DNA from: Gloeobacter kilaueensis JS1
GTDB lineage: Bacteria > Cyanobacteriota > Cyanobacteriia > Gloeobacterales > Gloeobacteraceae
Direction of reading: 5' to 3'
NCBI RefSeq assembly: GCF_000484535.1
Contig: NC_022600.1
Coordinates: 3,286,001-3,350,000 of the forward strand
DNA length: 64,000 nt
The notes under the pieces are model-generated. The model was not told the origin of the DNA. It saw only the letters and a program-made list of their open reading frames with translations, and did not search any database. A program made the position numbers and the translations under genes. This document shows, piece after piece, positions 24,251-33,487 of the stretch. How positions within the stretch are numbered: the first letter of the stretch is position 1; the number at the start of each line of letters is the position of its first letter.

Positions 24251-26413
24251 ATGGCTTTTCCGGATTCTTCTTTGGCGGGGGTGCGCAGTGCCGCTTCTGC
24301 AGGTGCCTTCTTGCGCAGCCATCGTCGGCAGATCTTGCTTGGCTTTTTGCTCACCCTGCTCGCCTCTTTGCTGGGCCTTGTGGTCGCCCTTTTTTGGGAT
24401 CTGCCCTCCGCCGACGCCGTGCGCCACTACACCCCCGAAAATCAACTGCTCATCAAGGCGATGGACGGCTCGCTACTATACAACAGCGCCCAGGGACCGG
24501 CCAAGCAGGTGACTTATAAACAGATTCCCGACAGCTTGATCAAGGCAATCGTCGCCACCGAGGACCGGCGCTTCTACGATCACCAGGGCATCGACTGGCG
24601 CGGTATCGGACGCGCCATCGTCCGCGATGTGCAGGCCCGCTCGCTGCGCGAGGGCGGCTCGACGATTACCCAGCAGTTGGCGCGCAACTTGTTTTTGAAC
24701 CAGCAGCGCACGCTCTGGCGCAAGCTCAAAGAGATCGTGATCGCCGCTCGCATCGAGCAGGAACTGTCTAAAGAAGAAATCCTCACCCTCTATCTCAACC
24801 AGATCTACTTCGGGTCCGGTGCCTACGGCGTCGCGGATGCGGCGCGCACCTACTTCAGCAAACCGATCGAGCGCCTGAGCCTGACAGAATCGGCGCTGCT
24901 CGCCGGTCTACCCCAGGCTCCAAGCCGCTATTCGCCGCTCATCAATAAATCCCTCGCCCGCAAGCGGCGCGACGCGGTGCTCAAGAACATGGTCGAGGTG
25001 GGCTATCTGCCCCGCCCCGGCTACGAGCAGGCCCGCAAGCGCCCGGTTGTCATCCGCCCAAGCGAGAGACCGCAACTGTTGCAGGCAGGCTACTTCAGCG
25101 CCTACATCCAGTCGCTGTTGCCGGACTTGCTCGATACCCAGACCGTACCCGGCGGGCTCACCGTCGAGACTACCCTCGATCCAAAGATGCAGGCGGCAGC
25201 CCAACGCACGCTCACAACCGCCCTTGCAAGCTACCGCGCAAGGCGCGTGAGCCAGGGAGCGCTCGTCACCCTCGATCCTGCTTCCGGCGAGATTCGGGCA
25301 ATGGTAGGAGGCGGCGACTTTCAAAAAAGCCAGTTCAACCGGGCAGTACAGGCTCTGCGCCAGCCCGGTTCGACTTTTAAGGTCTTTGTCTACACCGCCG
25401 CCATCGAAAACGGCATCCGCCCCGAGGATGTCTACGTCGATCGGCCCCTGCGCTTTGGCCGTTACACCGTCAAGAACTACGACCGCCGCTACTACGGACC
25501 GATGACCCTGGTGGACGCCCTCAAAGAGTCGCGCAACACGATCGCCGTGCAGCTCTTTAACAAAGTGGGCGAGGCAAAGGTCGTCGATGTGGCCCGGCGC
25601 ATGGGCATCCACAGCAAGTTGCAGTCCGGGGCGGCGATGGCCTTGGGCGCTTCCGACGTCAGCCTGCTCGAACTCACCAGCGCCTACGGCACCCTGGCAA
25701 GTGGGGGCCGCTACAGCGAGCCGGTGGCCGTCCGCCGCATCGTCGATAAAGACGGACGGCTGCTTTATAGCGCCGCCCGCCAGTCGCGCCCTGCCCTCTC
25801 CCCCGAAGTCACCTCGACGATGACCCGGATGCTCCAGCAGGTGATCGAAAACGGCACCGGACGGCGGGCGGATATCGGCAGACCAGCGGCGGGCAAGACG
25901 GGCACGACCGAAAATTACCGCGACCTGCTCTTTGTGGGCTACACTCCCCAACTGGTGACGGGCGTCTGGCTGGGCAACGACGACAACCAGCCCACGCGCG
26001 GCAGCAGTGGCCTCGCCGCCGCCCTCTGGGGCCGCTACATGGGTCAGGCTCTCGCCTCCTATCCGGAAGTAGACTTTCCTGATATCGGCGACAACGAACC
26101 ACTGCCGGCCTCACCGCCCCAGGGCGAGGAGGAACCGGCAGCTGAACCGGACAGCAACCAACCCGACGAGCAGCCCAGATCGGACGATACCGACTGCGAG
26201 CGCGACGAGCAGGGGCAACTGGTCTGCTCCAACGCCGCCGGAACCGCCGCTCAGGAACCCTCTTCTCCTGCCGCCGCGCCTCAAAATGGACAGAACGGCG
26301 ACAATCAAGGTTCTGCCCCGCCACCGGACAATCCCCTGCCTTCTCCCGAACTGGACCACGAGCACGCCCTGCCCGCTTCTCCAGCGCCAACCGATACGCC
26401 CCAACAGCCATGA
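24251..26413 (+). CDS. Class A penicillin-binding protein (bifunctional peptidoglycan synthase)
   Basis: The 720-residue protein has a cytoplasmic tail, one TM helix (about residues 31-53), a GT51 glycosyltransferase domain and a transpeptidase domain. The GT51 domain carries the catalytic glutamate in ATEDRRFYDHQGID and GGSTITQQLARNLFL. The transpeptidase shows the S-x-x-K motif in RQPGSTFKVFVY (about residue 375), S-x-N in KESRNTIAVQ, and K-T-G in AAGKTGTTENYRD. The last roughly 120 residues are a Pro/Glu/Asp-rich, probably disordered periplasmic tail with two cysteines in TDCERDEQGQLVC. I chose the ATG at 24251 over an upstream frame that reads through non-conserved sequence. It overlaps the SUI1 gene by 4 bp. 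Confidence 0.93.
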   Translation: MAFPDSSLAGVRSAASAGAFLRSHRRQILLGFLLTLLASLLGLVVALFWDLPSADAVRHYTPENQLLIKAMDGSLLYNSAQGPAKQVTYKQIPDSLIKAIVATEDRRFYDHQGIDWRGIGRAIVRDVQARSLREGGSTITQQLARNLFLNQQRTLWRKLKEIVIAARIEQELSKEEILTLYLNQIYFGSGAYGVADAARTYFSKPIERLSLTESALLAGLPQAPSRYSPLINKSLARKRRDAVLKNMVEVGYLPRPGYEQARKRPVVIRPSERPQLLQAGYFSAYIQSLLPDLLDTQTVPGGLTVETTLDPKMQAAAQRTLTTALASYRARRVSQGALVTLDPASGEIRAMVGGGDFQKSQFNRAVQALRQPGSTFKVFVYTAAIENGIRPEDVYVDRPLRFGRYTVKNYDRRYYGPMTLVDALKESRNTIAVQLFNKVGEAKVVDVARRMGIHSKLQSGAAMALGASDVSLLELTSAYGTLASGGRYSEPVAVRRIVDKDGRLLYSAARQSRPALSPEVTSTMTRMLQQVIENGTGRRADIGRPAAGKTGTTENYRDLLFVGYTPQLVTGVWLGNDDNQPTRGSSGLAAALWGRYMGQALASYPEVDFPDIGDNEPLPASPPQGEEEPAAEPDSNQPDEQPRSDDTDCERDEQGQLVCSNAAGTAAQEPSSPAAAPQNGQNGDNQGSAPPPDNPLPSPELDHEHALPASPAPTDTPQQP

Positions 26414-26763
26414 GCCCCGATCGCATCGTCTATTCGACCCATCCCCGGCCCGAACCCCGCTGCGAGGGTTGTGGCGCGCCCCAATCCGAGTGCTCCTGCC
26501 CAGTAGCTGAAATTCCTCCTCGTAAACAGACCGCCCGGCTCGCCCACGACCGCAAACGTCGCCGGGGCAAAGTCGTGACCGTAGTGAGCGGCCTGCAACT
26601 TTCGGAAGTAAATCTCTCAGAACTGGCCAGATTGCTCAAAAACCGCTGCGGGGCCGGTGGAACCGTAAAAGACGACGAGATCGAAATCCAGGGCGAGCAC
26701 CGCGACAAAGTGGCAATGATTCTACAGGAACTGGGCTACAAGACAAAACTCGTGGGCGGATGA
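26410..26763 (+). CDS. SUI1/eIF1-like translation factor (YciH family)
   Basis: The 117-residue protein has a C-terminal SUI1 domain (about residues 53-115) with KVVTVVSGLQLSEVNLSELA, then LKNRCGAGGTVKDDEIEIQG and the final strand ELGYKTKLVGG. Bacterial members are thought to influence initiation fidelity on the 30S subunit. The N-terminal 40 residues contain a possible zinc-binding set, C-EGC-x6-CSC. The ATGA overlap with the PBP stop makes it the second gene of that operon. Confidence 0.92.
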   Translation: MSPDRIVYSTHPRPEPRCEGCGAPQSECSCPVAEIPPRKQTARLAHDRKRRRGKVVTVVSGLQLSEVNLSELARLLKNRCGAGGTVKDDEIEIQGEHRDKVAMILQELGYKTKLVGG

Positions 26764-26778
26764 CAGTTAGCTAAAGGG

Positions 26779-26898
26779 CTAAAACAGACTCGGCGCATCC
26801 AGGGCGCGATCGATCAACTGCTCCGCCTGGTTTCGGCTTATGGTAGGAGCCTTACAGGATCGAGCAGGCTTTGCCGCAGTGACAGTGACATCGCTCAT
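26779..26898 (-). CDS. Possible 39-codon small ORF
   Basis: An ATG immediately after GGCCGGAGG opens a 39-codon frame ending in TAG, with a helical C-terminus (RNQAEQLIDRALDAPSLF). The ribosome-binding site abuts the ATG, which is suboptimal. I do not recognise the product. The rest of the 294-bp gap (26764-27057) holds nothing that I can identify. Confidence 0.25.
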   Translation of the reverse strand: MSDVTVTAAKPARSCKAPTISRNQAEQLIDRALDAPSLF

Positions 26899-27057
26899 CC
26901 TCCGGCCTATGTAATGAGAGCGCGCGGATAAACAATTGCCTCTCTATCCCCGGCGGTCCGCAGGTTGCTCAAGTCCAGTGTGGCTCTCGCAATCCGTGCT
27001 CTTCGAGGGGATGGTAGTGAAAGTCTCGCGGGAACGAACTTGAATCGGGGGCAATTA

Positions 27058-27705
27058 TCAGTAAGAAAGTTGTCGGTGAATCCAGGTGCGCAGTTGCTGA
27101 ATAGTCGCGTTGTGGCCGCGCTCGTCGGCCATCTGCAAAAATACTGGCAACTGCGCTATCGGTAGTCCGGCAAAGGCACGGCTTTGAAGAGACGGCTGGT
27201 AGCTGGTGCCATCGAACTGATGTATCTCCAGCCTCCCACTGCGGTAGAGCCAGATTTCCGGTACCTGCAGCGCCGCGTAAAGCGGGAACTTTGGCGCGGA
27301 GCTACTGGCGATATCGACCTCGACAATCAAATCTGGGGGCGGATCTTGATTGAGATCGACTTCTCTATTTTGCTGGACGATGGCGCGGATCACTGCTTCG
27401 TTCTGGATATAAAAACACGAATCCGGTTCGACACCGGCCAGTGGCTCCAACTTCCAGGTGGTCGAGCCGAGGGCGTAGATCTCCAGCCCCAGTTCTTCGC
27501 TGAGGGTGATCACAAATCTTTCAAGCAGTCGGTTCACCTGCTCGTGCTTAGATGACGGATTCATAACTTCGAGCACCCCCCGATAGTAAGCAAGACGGGT
27601 CGAGCTGCGATCGCCCAACTCAGCGAGCAGATGCTCGAACGTTTCCCAGGAGATGGGCTGCAGCGCGATGCGCTGGGTAGGGTCCGTCGATAAAGTCGTG
27701 ACCAT
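27058..27705 (-). CDS. Uma2 family (DUF820) PD-(D/E)XK nuclease-fold protein
   Basis: The 215-residue protein has the Uma2 arrangement: SWETFEHLLAELGDRSS, YYRGVLEVMNPSSKHE, then GVEPDSCFYIQNE and the catalytic-like acids in PPPDLIVEVDIASSS. The fold is that of PD-(D/E)XK nucleases, and the family is hugely expanded in cyanobacteria with no known role. A paralogue lies at 38383-39057. It is divergent from the rhomboid gene across a 138-bp gap that contains a perfect palindrome, CGGGTGCGCACCCG (27777-27790). Confidence 0.88.
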   Translation of the reverse strand: MVTTLSTDPTQRIALQPISWETFEHLLAELGDRSSTRLAYYRGVLEVMNPSSKHEQVNRLLERFVITLSEELGLEIYALGSTTWKLEPLAGVEPDSCFYIQNEAVIRAIVQQNREVDLNQDPPPDLIVEVDIASSSAPKFPLYAALQVPEIWLYRSGRLEIHQFDGTSYQPSLQSRAFAGLPIAQLPVFLQMADERGHNATIQQLRTWIHRQLSY

Positions 27706-27843
27706 CGTGCGCTTCTACGAATGGGGCTTTGGCAGATAGATATGCCAAGGATATCAGGCGGCAACTCGGCTCGACGCGGGTGCGCACCCGGTCATCCCTA
27801 AGATAGGATCAACCTACTCTTCAATCACTGCGCGAGAAATACT

Positions 27844-28452
27844 ATGCTCAGCAACAGCAAAGGTCAGCCGTCACTCGCTCGCACCGTCAAAAGCCAGGCC
27901 ACGATTCTCGGGGGAACGGTGGCCAGCTTCTGGGCACTCGAGATCTTCGATCAATTCCTGCCGCGCAGCCTCTCGCTCGACAACTGGGGCATTCACCCCC
28001 GCGATGTCCACGATTTGCTCAATATCTTTTTTGCGCCCTTCTTGCACGTTGGCTTTGCCCATCTCATCGCCAACACGGTGCCCTTTGTCGTGCTGGGCTG
28101 GCTCATCATGGTGCGCAGTGTCCGGGATTTCTTTTTGGTCTCGCTCATCGGGATCATCGTCAGCGGCCTGGGGGTCTGGCTGTTCGGCGATCCCAACTCG
28201 GTGACGGTCGGGGCGAGTGGGGTGATCTTCAGCTACCTGGGCTTTTTGCTGTTGCGGGGCTACTTCGATCGCAGCTGGCAGTCGATCGCGATTGCCCTGG
28301 TGGTCGGGTTTTTCTTCGGCGGTGCGCTCTGGGGAATGCTGCCGGTGCAGACGGGCATCACGATGATCTCCTGGCAAGCCCATCTGTTTGGATTTATCGG
28401 CGGGGTGCTCGCCGCCTGGCTGCTCACCTCGCGCCGCCGCACTGCCTACTGA
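27844..28452 (+). CDS. Rhomboid-family intramembrane serine protease
   Basis: The 202-residue polytopic membrane protein contains the rhomboid catalytic dyad: serine in VGASGVIFSYLGFLLL (about residue 123) and histidine in ISWQAHLFGFIGGV (about residue 180). It also has the accessory HLIANTVPF (H-x-x-x-N) near residue 73 and six predicted membrane helices. It would cleave membrane protein substrates within the bilayer; the substrate is unknown. Its stop overlaps the end of the convergent CCA-adding enzyme gene by 7 bp. Confidence 0.88.
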   Translation: MLSNSKGQPSLARTVKSQATILGGTVASFWALEIFDQFLPRSLSLDNWGIHPRDVHDLLNIFFAPFLHVGFAHLIANTVPFVVLGWLIMVRSVRDFFLVSLIGIIVSGLGVWLFGDPNSVTVGASGVIFSYLGFLLLRGYFDRSWQSIAIALVVGFFFGGALWGMLPVQTGITMISWQAHLFGFIGGVLAAWLLTSRRRTAY

Positions 28453-29879
28453 GGGCGTTCGGCCAGCGCCAGTTTTTGGGCGAGCGCCAGTGCCTGCTCG
28501 CGATCGGCGACTTCACCGGTTGCCTGGGCTTCTTGAATGGCGGCCAGTAGCCTGCCCACGATTGGCCCCGGTGGCAGGGCAAGGGCGCGCATCAGGTCGC
28601 GTCCGTCGAGCAGCACCGGCGGATGGGCGAGCGGGTCGGCTGGGGTGTAGTAGTGCTCCAGCAGCAGGTGGGTGAGTGCTTCGGCCCGCTCGAAGTCAGC
28701 AGCCCTCACCAGCGGACCACGGGTGGAGCGGCGATCGGCGAGGGCGAGCACGAGCAGGGCCGGCAGCATCTCCCCCAGATCGCGGCAGAGGCGGTAGATC
28801 GCCCGGCGGCTGGGGGGCAGGTGGGAGGCGAGGTGGCCGGGGCGCAGGTGGTGCTGCACGAGGGCTGTGACCCAGCGCTCCTCCTCGCGGCTACACTTGA
28901 GCCGCTGCAGGACCGTGCGGCTCATCTGGGCTCCGAGGGTCTCGTGAGCGGGGAAGCTGAGGGAGCCCGTCAGGGCGTCGCGCTGCTGGGTGGCGGGTTT
29001 GGCGATGTCGTGCAGCAGGGCGGCGAGTTTGACGAGGGTGGCGACGCTGTGGCCGCCGCTTACCTGCCGCTGCAGATCGCTTGTCAGAAATTGGCCAAAA
29101 TCAGCGATCGCACCGTCCACCTGACGGACCACCTCGAAGGTGTGGGCGACGAGCGGAAGGTGGTGATAGTCGCTCGGACCGATAGGCTCCATCGCCGCCA
29201 GTTCCGGCAACCAGAAAGCAAAAAGCCCATCGCCGTAGGCCGCTTCGAGGGCGTCAGCCCCCGGGGGGCTTGCGAGCATTGCGCACAGCTCCTCGCGCAC
29301 CCGCTCTGCGGAGACGTGGGCAAGCAGAGGGGCGTGAACGGTGAGCCAGCCCTGGGTCTGAGAATCGATCGTCAATCCCAGCTGGGCCTGAAGCCGGTGG
29401 GCGCGCAGGAGCCTGAGCGGATCGTGGGTCAAGTTGGCCTCGCTGATGGCCCGCAACCGCCCAGCCTCAAGATCGGCCAGACCACCGCACGGATCGACCA
29501 GTTCCCCGGTGCGCAGATCCCAGGCTAAGGCGTTCATCGTGTAGTCGCGGCGCGCCAGATCCGCCCTGAGATCTTCTCCCTGCTGGCGGGCAAAGTCGAG
29601 GGTGAGGCCACCGGCGAGCACCAGGCGGACGATCTCGTTTTCGGCATCGAGCAGGGCAAAACCCGCCTTGAGGTGCCGGGACAGAGCGCGGGCACGATCG
29701 ATCACTGGACCGGGGGTGACAAAATCGAGGTCGATCGGTGCGCGCTCCCGGCCCAGTAGAGCGTCGCGCACGCTGCCACCCACCAGAGCAATCGGTCCCG
29801 GCCACAGAGCCAGATCGAAGGGGATGCGCTCGCAAAGGGGCTGCAGTGCCTGTGCAAAATTTTGAGAGGGGCTGCCCAT
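28446..29879 (-). CDS. cca: CCA tRNA nucleotidyltransferase / poly(A) polymerase family enzyme with HD domain
   Basis: The 477-residue class II nucleotidyltransferase has the head motif ALVGGSVRDALLGR (about residues 31-44) and catalytic acids in IDLDFVTPG. The neck follows: RRDYTMNALAWDL, then DPLRLLRAHRLQAQL. The C-terminal HD-type segment carries LLHDIAKP (about residue 287) and VQHHLRPGH. It adds or repairs the tRNA 3' CCA end. Some cyanobacteria split A-adding and CC-adding activities between two enzymes, so the exact specificity is open. The ATG at 29879 is the first start after the leader region it shares with rbp. Confidence 0.9.
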   Translation of the reverse strand: MGSPSQNFAQALQPLCERIPFDLALWPGPIALVGGSVRDALLGRERAPIDLDFVTPGPVIDRARALSRHLKAGFALLDAENEIVRLVLAGGLTLDFARQQGEDLRADLARRDYTMNALAWDLRTGELVDPCGGLADLEAGRLRAISEANLTHDPLRLLRAHRLQAQLGLTIDSQTQGWLTVHAPLLAHVSAERVREELCAMLASPPGADALEAAYGDGLFAFWLPELAAMEPIGPSDYHHLPLVAHTFEVVRQVDGAIADFGQFLTSDLQRQVSGGHSVATLVKLAALLHDIAKPATQQRDALTGSLSFPAHETLGAQMSRTVLQRLKCSREEERWVTALVQHHLRPGHLASHLPPSRRAIYRLCRDLGEMLPALLVLALADRRSTRGPLVRAADFERAEALTHLLLEHYYTPADPLAHPPVLLDGRDLMRALALPPGPIVGRLLAAIQEAQATGEVADREQALALAQKLALAERPQ

Positions 29880-30217
29880 TTACAGGAGTTTGCGCTAGTC
29901 TGGATCAGGCCGAGCGGGGTTCGCACCACCGCGTCAGGCTGGACCCAGCAGGTCCACAGCACCCACCGTAACTCAGACTCGCTCGGATTCAGGCTTTATC
30001 CCTACCCATGTCATCCTTGCCCCCTGTCGGACGGTTGCGGTCGTGCCTCTCTGCTGTGCCTGCCAGAGTTTGTGCCGGGCAGCAAATCTCGTCTTCACAC
30101 CGATTAGATCGCCTTTTTGGCGACAAAAGGGCTAGAACCGTAGGGGCGGAAGATTTCCTGCCGCTCCCTGTCTCGCTGTCGTCTTGTGTTCCTGGTTACT
30201 CGCATTAGGAGTTTTGT
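29880..30217 (+). promoter_or_regulatory. 338-bp leader/intergenic region between cca and rbp
   Basis: This gene-free stretch separates divergent cca and rbp. It contains TGGACC-cagca-GGTCCA (29940-29956), a perfect 6-bp hairpin, and a TCGCC-TTTTT-GGCGA hairpin near 30109-30123. AGGAG at 30207-30211 serves rbp. Cyanobacterial rbp genes are cold-inducible and usually have long structured leaders, so an RNA-level control region is plausible. I could not match it to a known riboswitch. Confidence 0.4.
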
Positions 30218-30784
30218 ATGTCCGTTCGTCTTTACATTGGTAACCTGCCCGAGGAGGTTACCCGTCAGGAGCTGGAGAGCTTCTTTGCACCGGTGGGCAA
30301 TGTCGTCTCCCTCAAGGTGATCACCGATCGCAAGACCAACAAGTGCCGGGGCTTCGGTTTTCTGACCGTGCCCAGCCCGGAGGTGGCCGATAGCTTTATC
30401 GAACAGTTCAACGGTGCCACCTTCAAAGACGCCACCCTGCGCGTCGAAAAGGCCCAGCCCAAGACCAAGGGCGAGCGCTCCGAAGAAGGCGGCAGTGCGC
30501 CTGCCGAGTCAGAAGCCGCTGCTGTCTCCACAAGCGAACCGGGTAGTGCTCCCGAACAGCCCCAGCCTGCTCCGGCGCGTTCGACGGCTACCCCGCTCAT
30601 CAGCACTGGCCGTTCGCCCATCCGCAAAAACGACAAGCAGCGCCAGAACGACAGCCGTCGCCGCGACAGCAACCGCGAGCGGCCTGCGGTCACGACCACT
30701 TCCTCCGACGAGGCCAATCAGCCCGATCCGCGTTGGGCCGACGCCCTGCGGGACATCCGCCGCCAGCTGACGGCCAAGGCGTAG
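30218..30784 (+). CDS. rbp: RRM-type RNA-binding protein
   Basis: The 188-residue protein has one RNA recognition motif at residues about 3-80, with RNP2 LYIGNL and RNP1 KCRGFGFL. A long low-complexity tail rich in Ser, Ala, Pro, Gln and Arg follows (about 85-188). Cyanobacterial Rbp proteins bind RNA, respond to cold, and in some species carry mRNAs to thylakoid membranes. This tail is longer and less glycine-rich than in many Rbp proteins. The ATG has a good AGGAG, and a strong terminator follows. Confidence 0.9.
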   Translation: MSVRLYIGNLPEEVTRQELESFFAPVGNVVSLKVITDRKTNKCRGFGFLTVPSPEVADSFIEQFNGATFKDATLRVEKAQPKTKGERSEEGGSAPAESEAAAVSTSEPGSAPEQPQPAPARSTATPLISTGRSPIRKNDKQRQNDSRRRDSNRERPAVTTTSSDEANQPDPRWADALRDIRRQLTAKA

Positions 30785-30816
30785 TTCACGCCCGACCAGG
30801 AACACCATTTTCAGGC

Positions 30817-30856
30817 GGTTCGAGGCAGGCGTATGCCTCGAACCTTTTGCTTTTTT
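30817..30856 (+). terminator. Intrinsic terminator of rbp
   Basis: An 11-bp perfect stem, GGTTCGAGGCA (30817-30827) with TGCCTCGAACC (30834-30844), encloses a 6-base loop and is followed by TTTTGCTTTTTT. The T-run ends in the stop codon of the convergent pheT. Confidence 0.88.
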
Positions 30857-33212
30857 AACTGCGCGCTTCGATGTCGAAGCGGTCGATGAGCGCCTGACGG
30901 ATGCGCTGGTGAACGCTGTTCACTTCTTCTTCGGTGAGGGTGTGATCGCTGCGGTAGACCATCCGGAAGGCGAGGGAACGGCTGCCTTCCGGCACGCTGC
31001 TGCCCCGGTATTCGTCGATAAGCGCCACCGATTCAAGCAGTGGTTCGCCGTTGTCGCGAATCACCCGCTCGAACTCGAAGACAGTGGTCCCCTCGCGGGC
31101 GTAAAACGACAGGTCGCGATCGGAGGCGGGGTAGGGCGAGTAGGGCCGAAATTCGGCGGGGCGCTCGCGCACGACGGCGATCAAAAAATCGAGGTCGATC
31201 TCAAAGAAAAACGTTTGTTCCGGCAGATCGAGGCGGGCCGCCAGCCGGGGATGAAGCTGACCGATCACACCCAGCCGCTCGCCGTCGATCCACAGCGAGG
31301 CGGTGCGGCCAGGATGCAGCCTATCGTCCTGGCGATCGGCCTGGTACTCGACATCGATCTGCCAGGGCGAGAAGAGCGATGCGAGCACACCCTTGGCGGC
31401 GAACCAGTCGAAGTCTGGTGCTTTTTTTTGCCAGTCGCCGACGGTTGGCGCACCGCAGAGGACCGCCGCCAGCCGCTGCGACTCGAAGATGCCCTCGTCG
31501 GTCTTCAAAAAGACAATGCCAATCTCGAAGGCGTGCAGCTGGGCGGTGCCCTGGGAGCGGTTAAAGCGCAGGGTCTCGATCAGCCCATCGATCAAGTTGG
31601 TGCGCAGGCTATTGAGTTCGGCGCTCAAAGGATTGCTGAGGGCGACCGGATTTTGATCGCGGTCGGGGGCGAGGGAGTAGGTAACCACCTCGGTCAGACC
31701 CGCCCCCTGACAGATGGCCCGGATCTGGCGTTCGAGCTGGTCTTCGAAGGGCAGATAACCGCCGTCGGCAGGCGGCGGCAGCGTCGGCGCAAAGCGCTCA
31801 TAGCCAACGATGCGGGCCACTTCTTCGATGAGATCGACCTCGCGCTCGATATCCCGCAGCCGGTGGCTCGGAACGCTCACCCGCAGGTGCTCGGGATTGG
31901 CCTGGACATCGAAGCCGAGGTCTTTAAGCACCTGGGCGATCTGGGCTGCTGGGATCTCCTCGCCCAGCAATCGGGCAAGGCGTTCGGGCCTGAGGACAAG
32001 GGTGCGGCCCTGGCGCTCGCGCCCATCGACAATTGCCTGGGCACTCACTCGCGCCCCAGCAAAGTCGATCAACAGCTGCAAAGCCCGGCCCAGGGCGTGT
32101 TCGAGGGCAAAACTATCGACCCCCCGCTCGTAGCGGGCCGAAGCTTCGCTGCGCAGGCCGAGGGCACGAGCGGAGCGGCGGGTAACGACCGGATCGAAGA
32201 CGGCGGCTTCGAGGACGACGCTGGTGGTCTCGGGGCTGACCTCCGTCGCCTCGCCGCCCATCACCCCGGCTACAGCCACAGGCCCATCGGCGGCGGTGAT
32301 GAGCAAGTTGACCGGCTCCAGGCTGCGGTCGGTGCCGTCGAGGGTGCGCAGGTGCTCTCCCTTGCGGGCAAAGCGCACCCCGAGGGGCCGGGCGGCCAGT
32401 TTGTCGGCGTCGAAGGCGTGCAGCGGCTGCCCCCACTCAAGTAACACGTAGTTGGTGATATCGACGAGGTTGTTGATCGAGCGCATCCCGGCTTTTTCGA
32501 GGCGCTCCACCAGCCAGGCGGGCGCAGGTCCGACCCGGAGACCCTCAAGCAAAGTGGCGGTGTAGATAGGGCAGGCATCGGGCGCTTCGACCCGGACTGC
32601 GAGCGCACCCTCGCCCACCGCCGGGGGATGGGCAATCGGCAGGCGCAGCAGGCCGCCGGTGAGGGCTGCCACCTCGCGGGCGATACCGATGATGCTCAGC
32701 GCGTCGGCCCGGTTGGCCGTCGAGGCGATGTCGAGGATGACATCGTCGAGCTTGAGCAGAGGCCGCACGTCCGCTCCAAGGGGCAGATCGCTTTGAGAAA
32801 AGATATAGATACCGTCGGACTCTTTTTCGAGTCCCAATTCTGCCAGCGAGCAGAGCATTCCCTCGCTGGGCACCCCCCGGATCGTCGTGCTGCGCAGTTT
32901 GAGATCTTTGATGGGCAGATAGGTGCCCACCGTCGCCACGGGCACATAGATATCGGCGCGGGCGTTCGGGGCACCGCAGACGATATTGAGCAGGCGGCCA
33001 CTGCCCGTATCGACCTGGCAGACCCGCAACCGGTCCGCCTGGGGATGGGGAACGCATTCGAGCACCCGCCCGACGACCACACCGTCTGCCCAGGTGCGCC
33101 GATCTTCGATGTCCTCGACTTCAAAACCGGCCATAGTCAGCTTCTCGGCCAGTTCGACCGCAGTAAGGTCAAAGTCTACATATTCTCGCAGCCAGTTGAT
33201 CGAAACGCGCAT
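30855..33212 (-). CDS. pheT: Phenylalanyl-tRNA synthetase beta subunit
   Basis: The 785-residue protein has the complete bacterial PheT order. An N-terminal tRNA-binding/OB domain (VGRVLECVPHPQADRLRVCQ, near residue 49) is followed by the B3/B4 editing domain (about 200-370) and the B5 domain (about 395-470). The catalytic-like core (EEVARIVGYERFAPTLPP onward) comes next, and a C-terminal anticodon-binding FDX-ACB domain (YSPYPASDRDLSFYAREGTT, near 690). It pairs with PheS to charge tRNA-Phe; pheS is not in the window. The stop abuts the rbp terminator. Confidence 0.96.
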   Translation of the reverse strand: MRVSINWLREYVDFDLTAVELAEKLTMAGFEVEDIEDRRTWADGVVVGRVLECVPHPQADRLRVCQVDTGSGRLLNIVCGAPNARADIYVPVATVGTYLPIKDLKLRSTTIRGVPSEGMLCSLAELGLEKESDGIYIFSQSDLPLGADVRPLLKLDDVILDIASTANRADALSIIGIAREVAALTGGLLRLPIAHPPAVGEGALAVRVEAPDACPIYTATLLEGLRVGPAPAWLVERLEKAGMRSINNLVDITNYVLLEWGQPLHAFDADKLAARPLGVRFARKGEHLRTLDGTDRSLEPVNLLITAADGPVAVAGVMGGEATEVSPETTSVVLEAAVFDPVVTRRSARALGLRSEASARYERGVDSFALEHALGRALQLLIDFAGARVSAQAIVDGRERQGRTLVLRPERLARLLGEEIPAAQIAQVLKDLGFDVQANPEHLRVSVPSHRLRDIEREVDLIEEVARIVGYERFAPTLPPPADGGYLPFEDQLERQIRAICQGAGLTEVVTYSLAPDRDQNPVALSNPLSAELNSLRTNLIDGLIETLRFNRSQGTAQLHAFEIGIVFLKTDEGIFESQRLAAVLCGAPTVGDWQKKAPDFDWFAAKGVLASLFSPWQIDVEYQADRQDDRLHPGRTASLWIDGERLGVIGQLHPRLAARLDLPEQTFFFEIDLDFLIAVVRERPAEFRPYSPYPASDRDLSFYAREGTTVFEFERVIRDNGEPLLESVALIDEYRGSSVPEGSRSLAFRMVYRSDHTLTEEEVNSVHQRIRQALIDRFDIEARS

Positions 33213-33422
33213 GGAACGAGCCGGACGATGGAGCCTTTCGATGCTATCAGTTCTCCCGGTGAGGGTGGAGCGGAGCCCAAAAATCGCCCTTCGCTTTTAG
33301 GCAGTGAAAAAGGTGTAGCAGGTATCTCGCCCCCACTACCCTGAACAATGGACCCACCCAACTGTCAAAAATAGCGACGAGCGATTTTGAAGATATCGAC
33401 TGCTAAAAATAAACGACAAGAC

Positions 33423-33456
33423 TTGACAGAAACCTCTCAGTTTTTTTAGTCTGTCA
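33423..33456 (+). promoter_or_regulatory. Candidate promoter/operator of the rsmH-ftsL-ftsI operon
   Basis: TTGACA (33423-33428) is a consensus -35 box. With an 18-base spacer the -10 would be the weak TAGTCT. The same segment carries a perfect inverted repeat, TGACAGA (33424-33430) and TCTGTCA (33450-33456), overlapping the promoter elements, which suggests repressor control. The remaining part of the 275-bp gap (33213-33487) shows nothing else clear. Confidence 0.45.
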
Positions 33457-33487
33457 CAAGGTTATCCAGACGTGGTTTGCTCTCCTC

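Noticed and set aside
29910-29960. tRNA-like GGTTCGCACCACC segment
   Set aside because: No acceptor, D-arm or anticodon arm can be built around it; the only stable structure is the short TGGACC/GGTCCA hairpin.
30909-32444. 511-codon open frame antisense to pheT
   Set aside because: It is fully inside pheT, whose frame shows all PheT domains; this is a codon-bias artefact.
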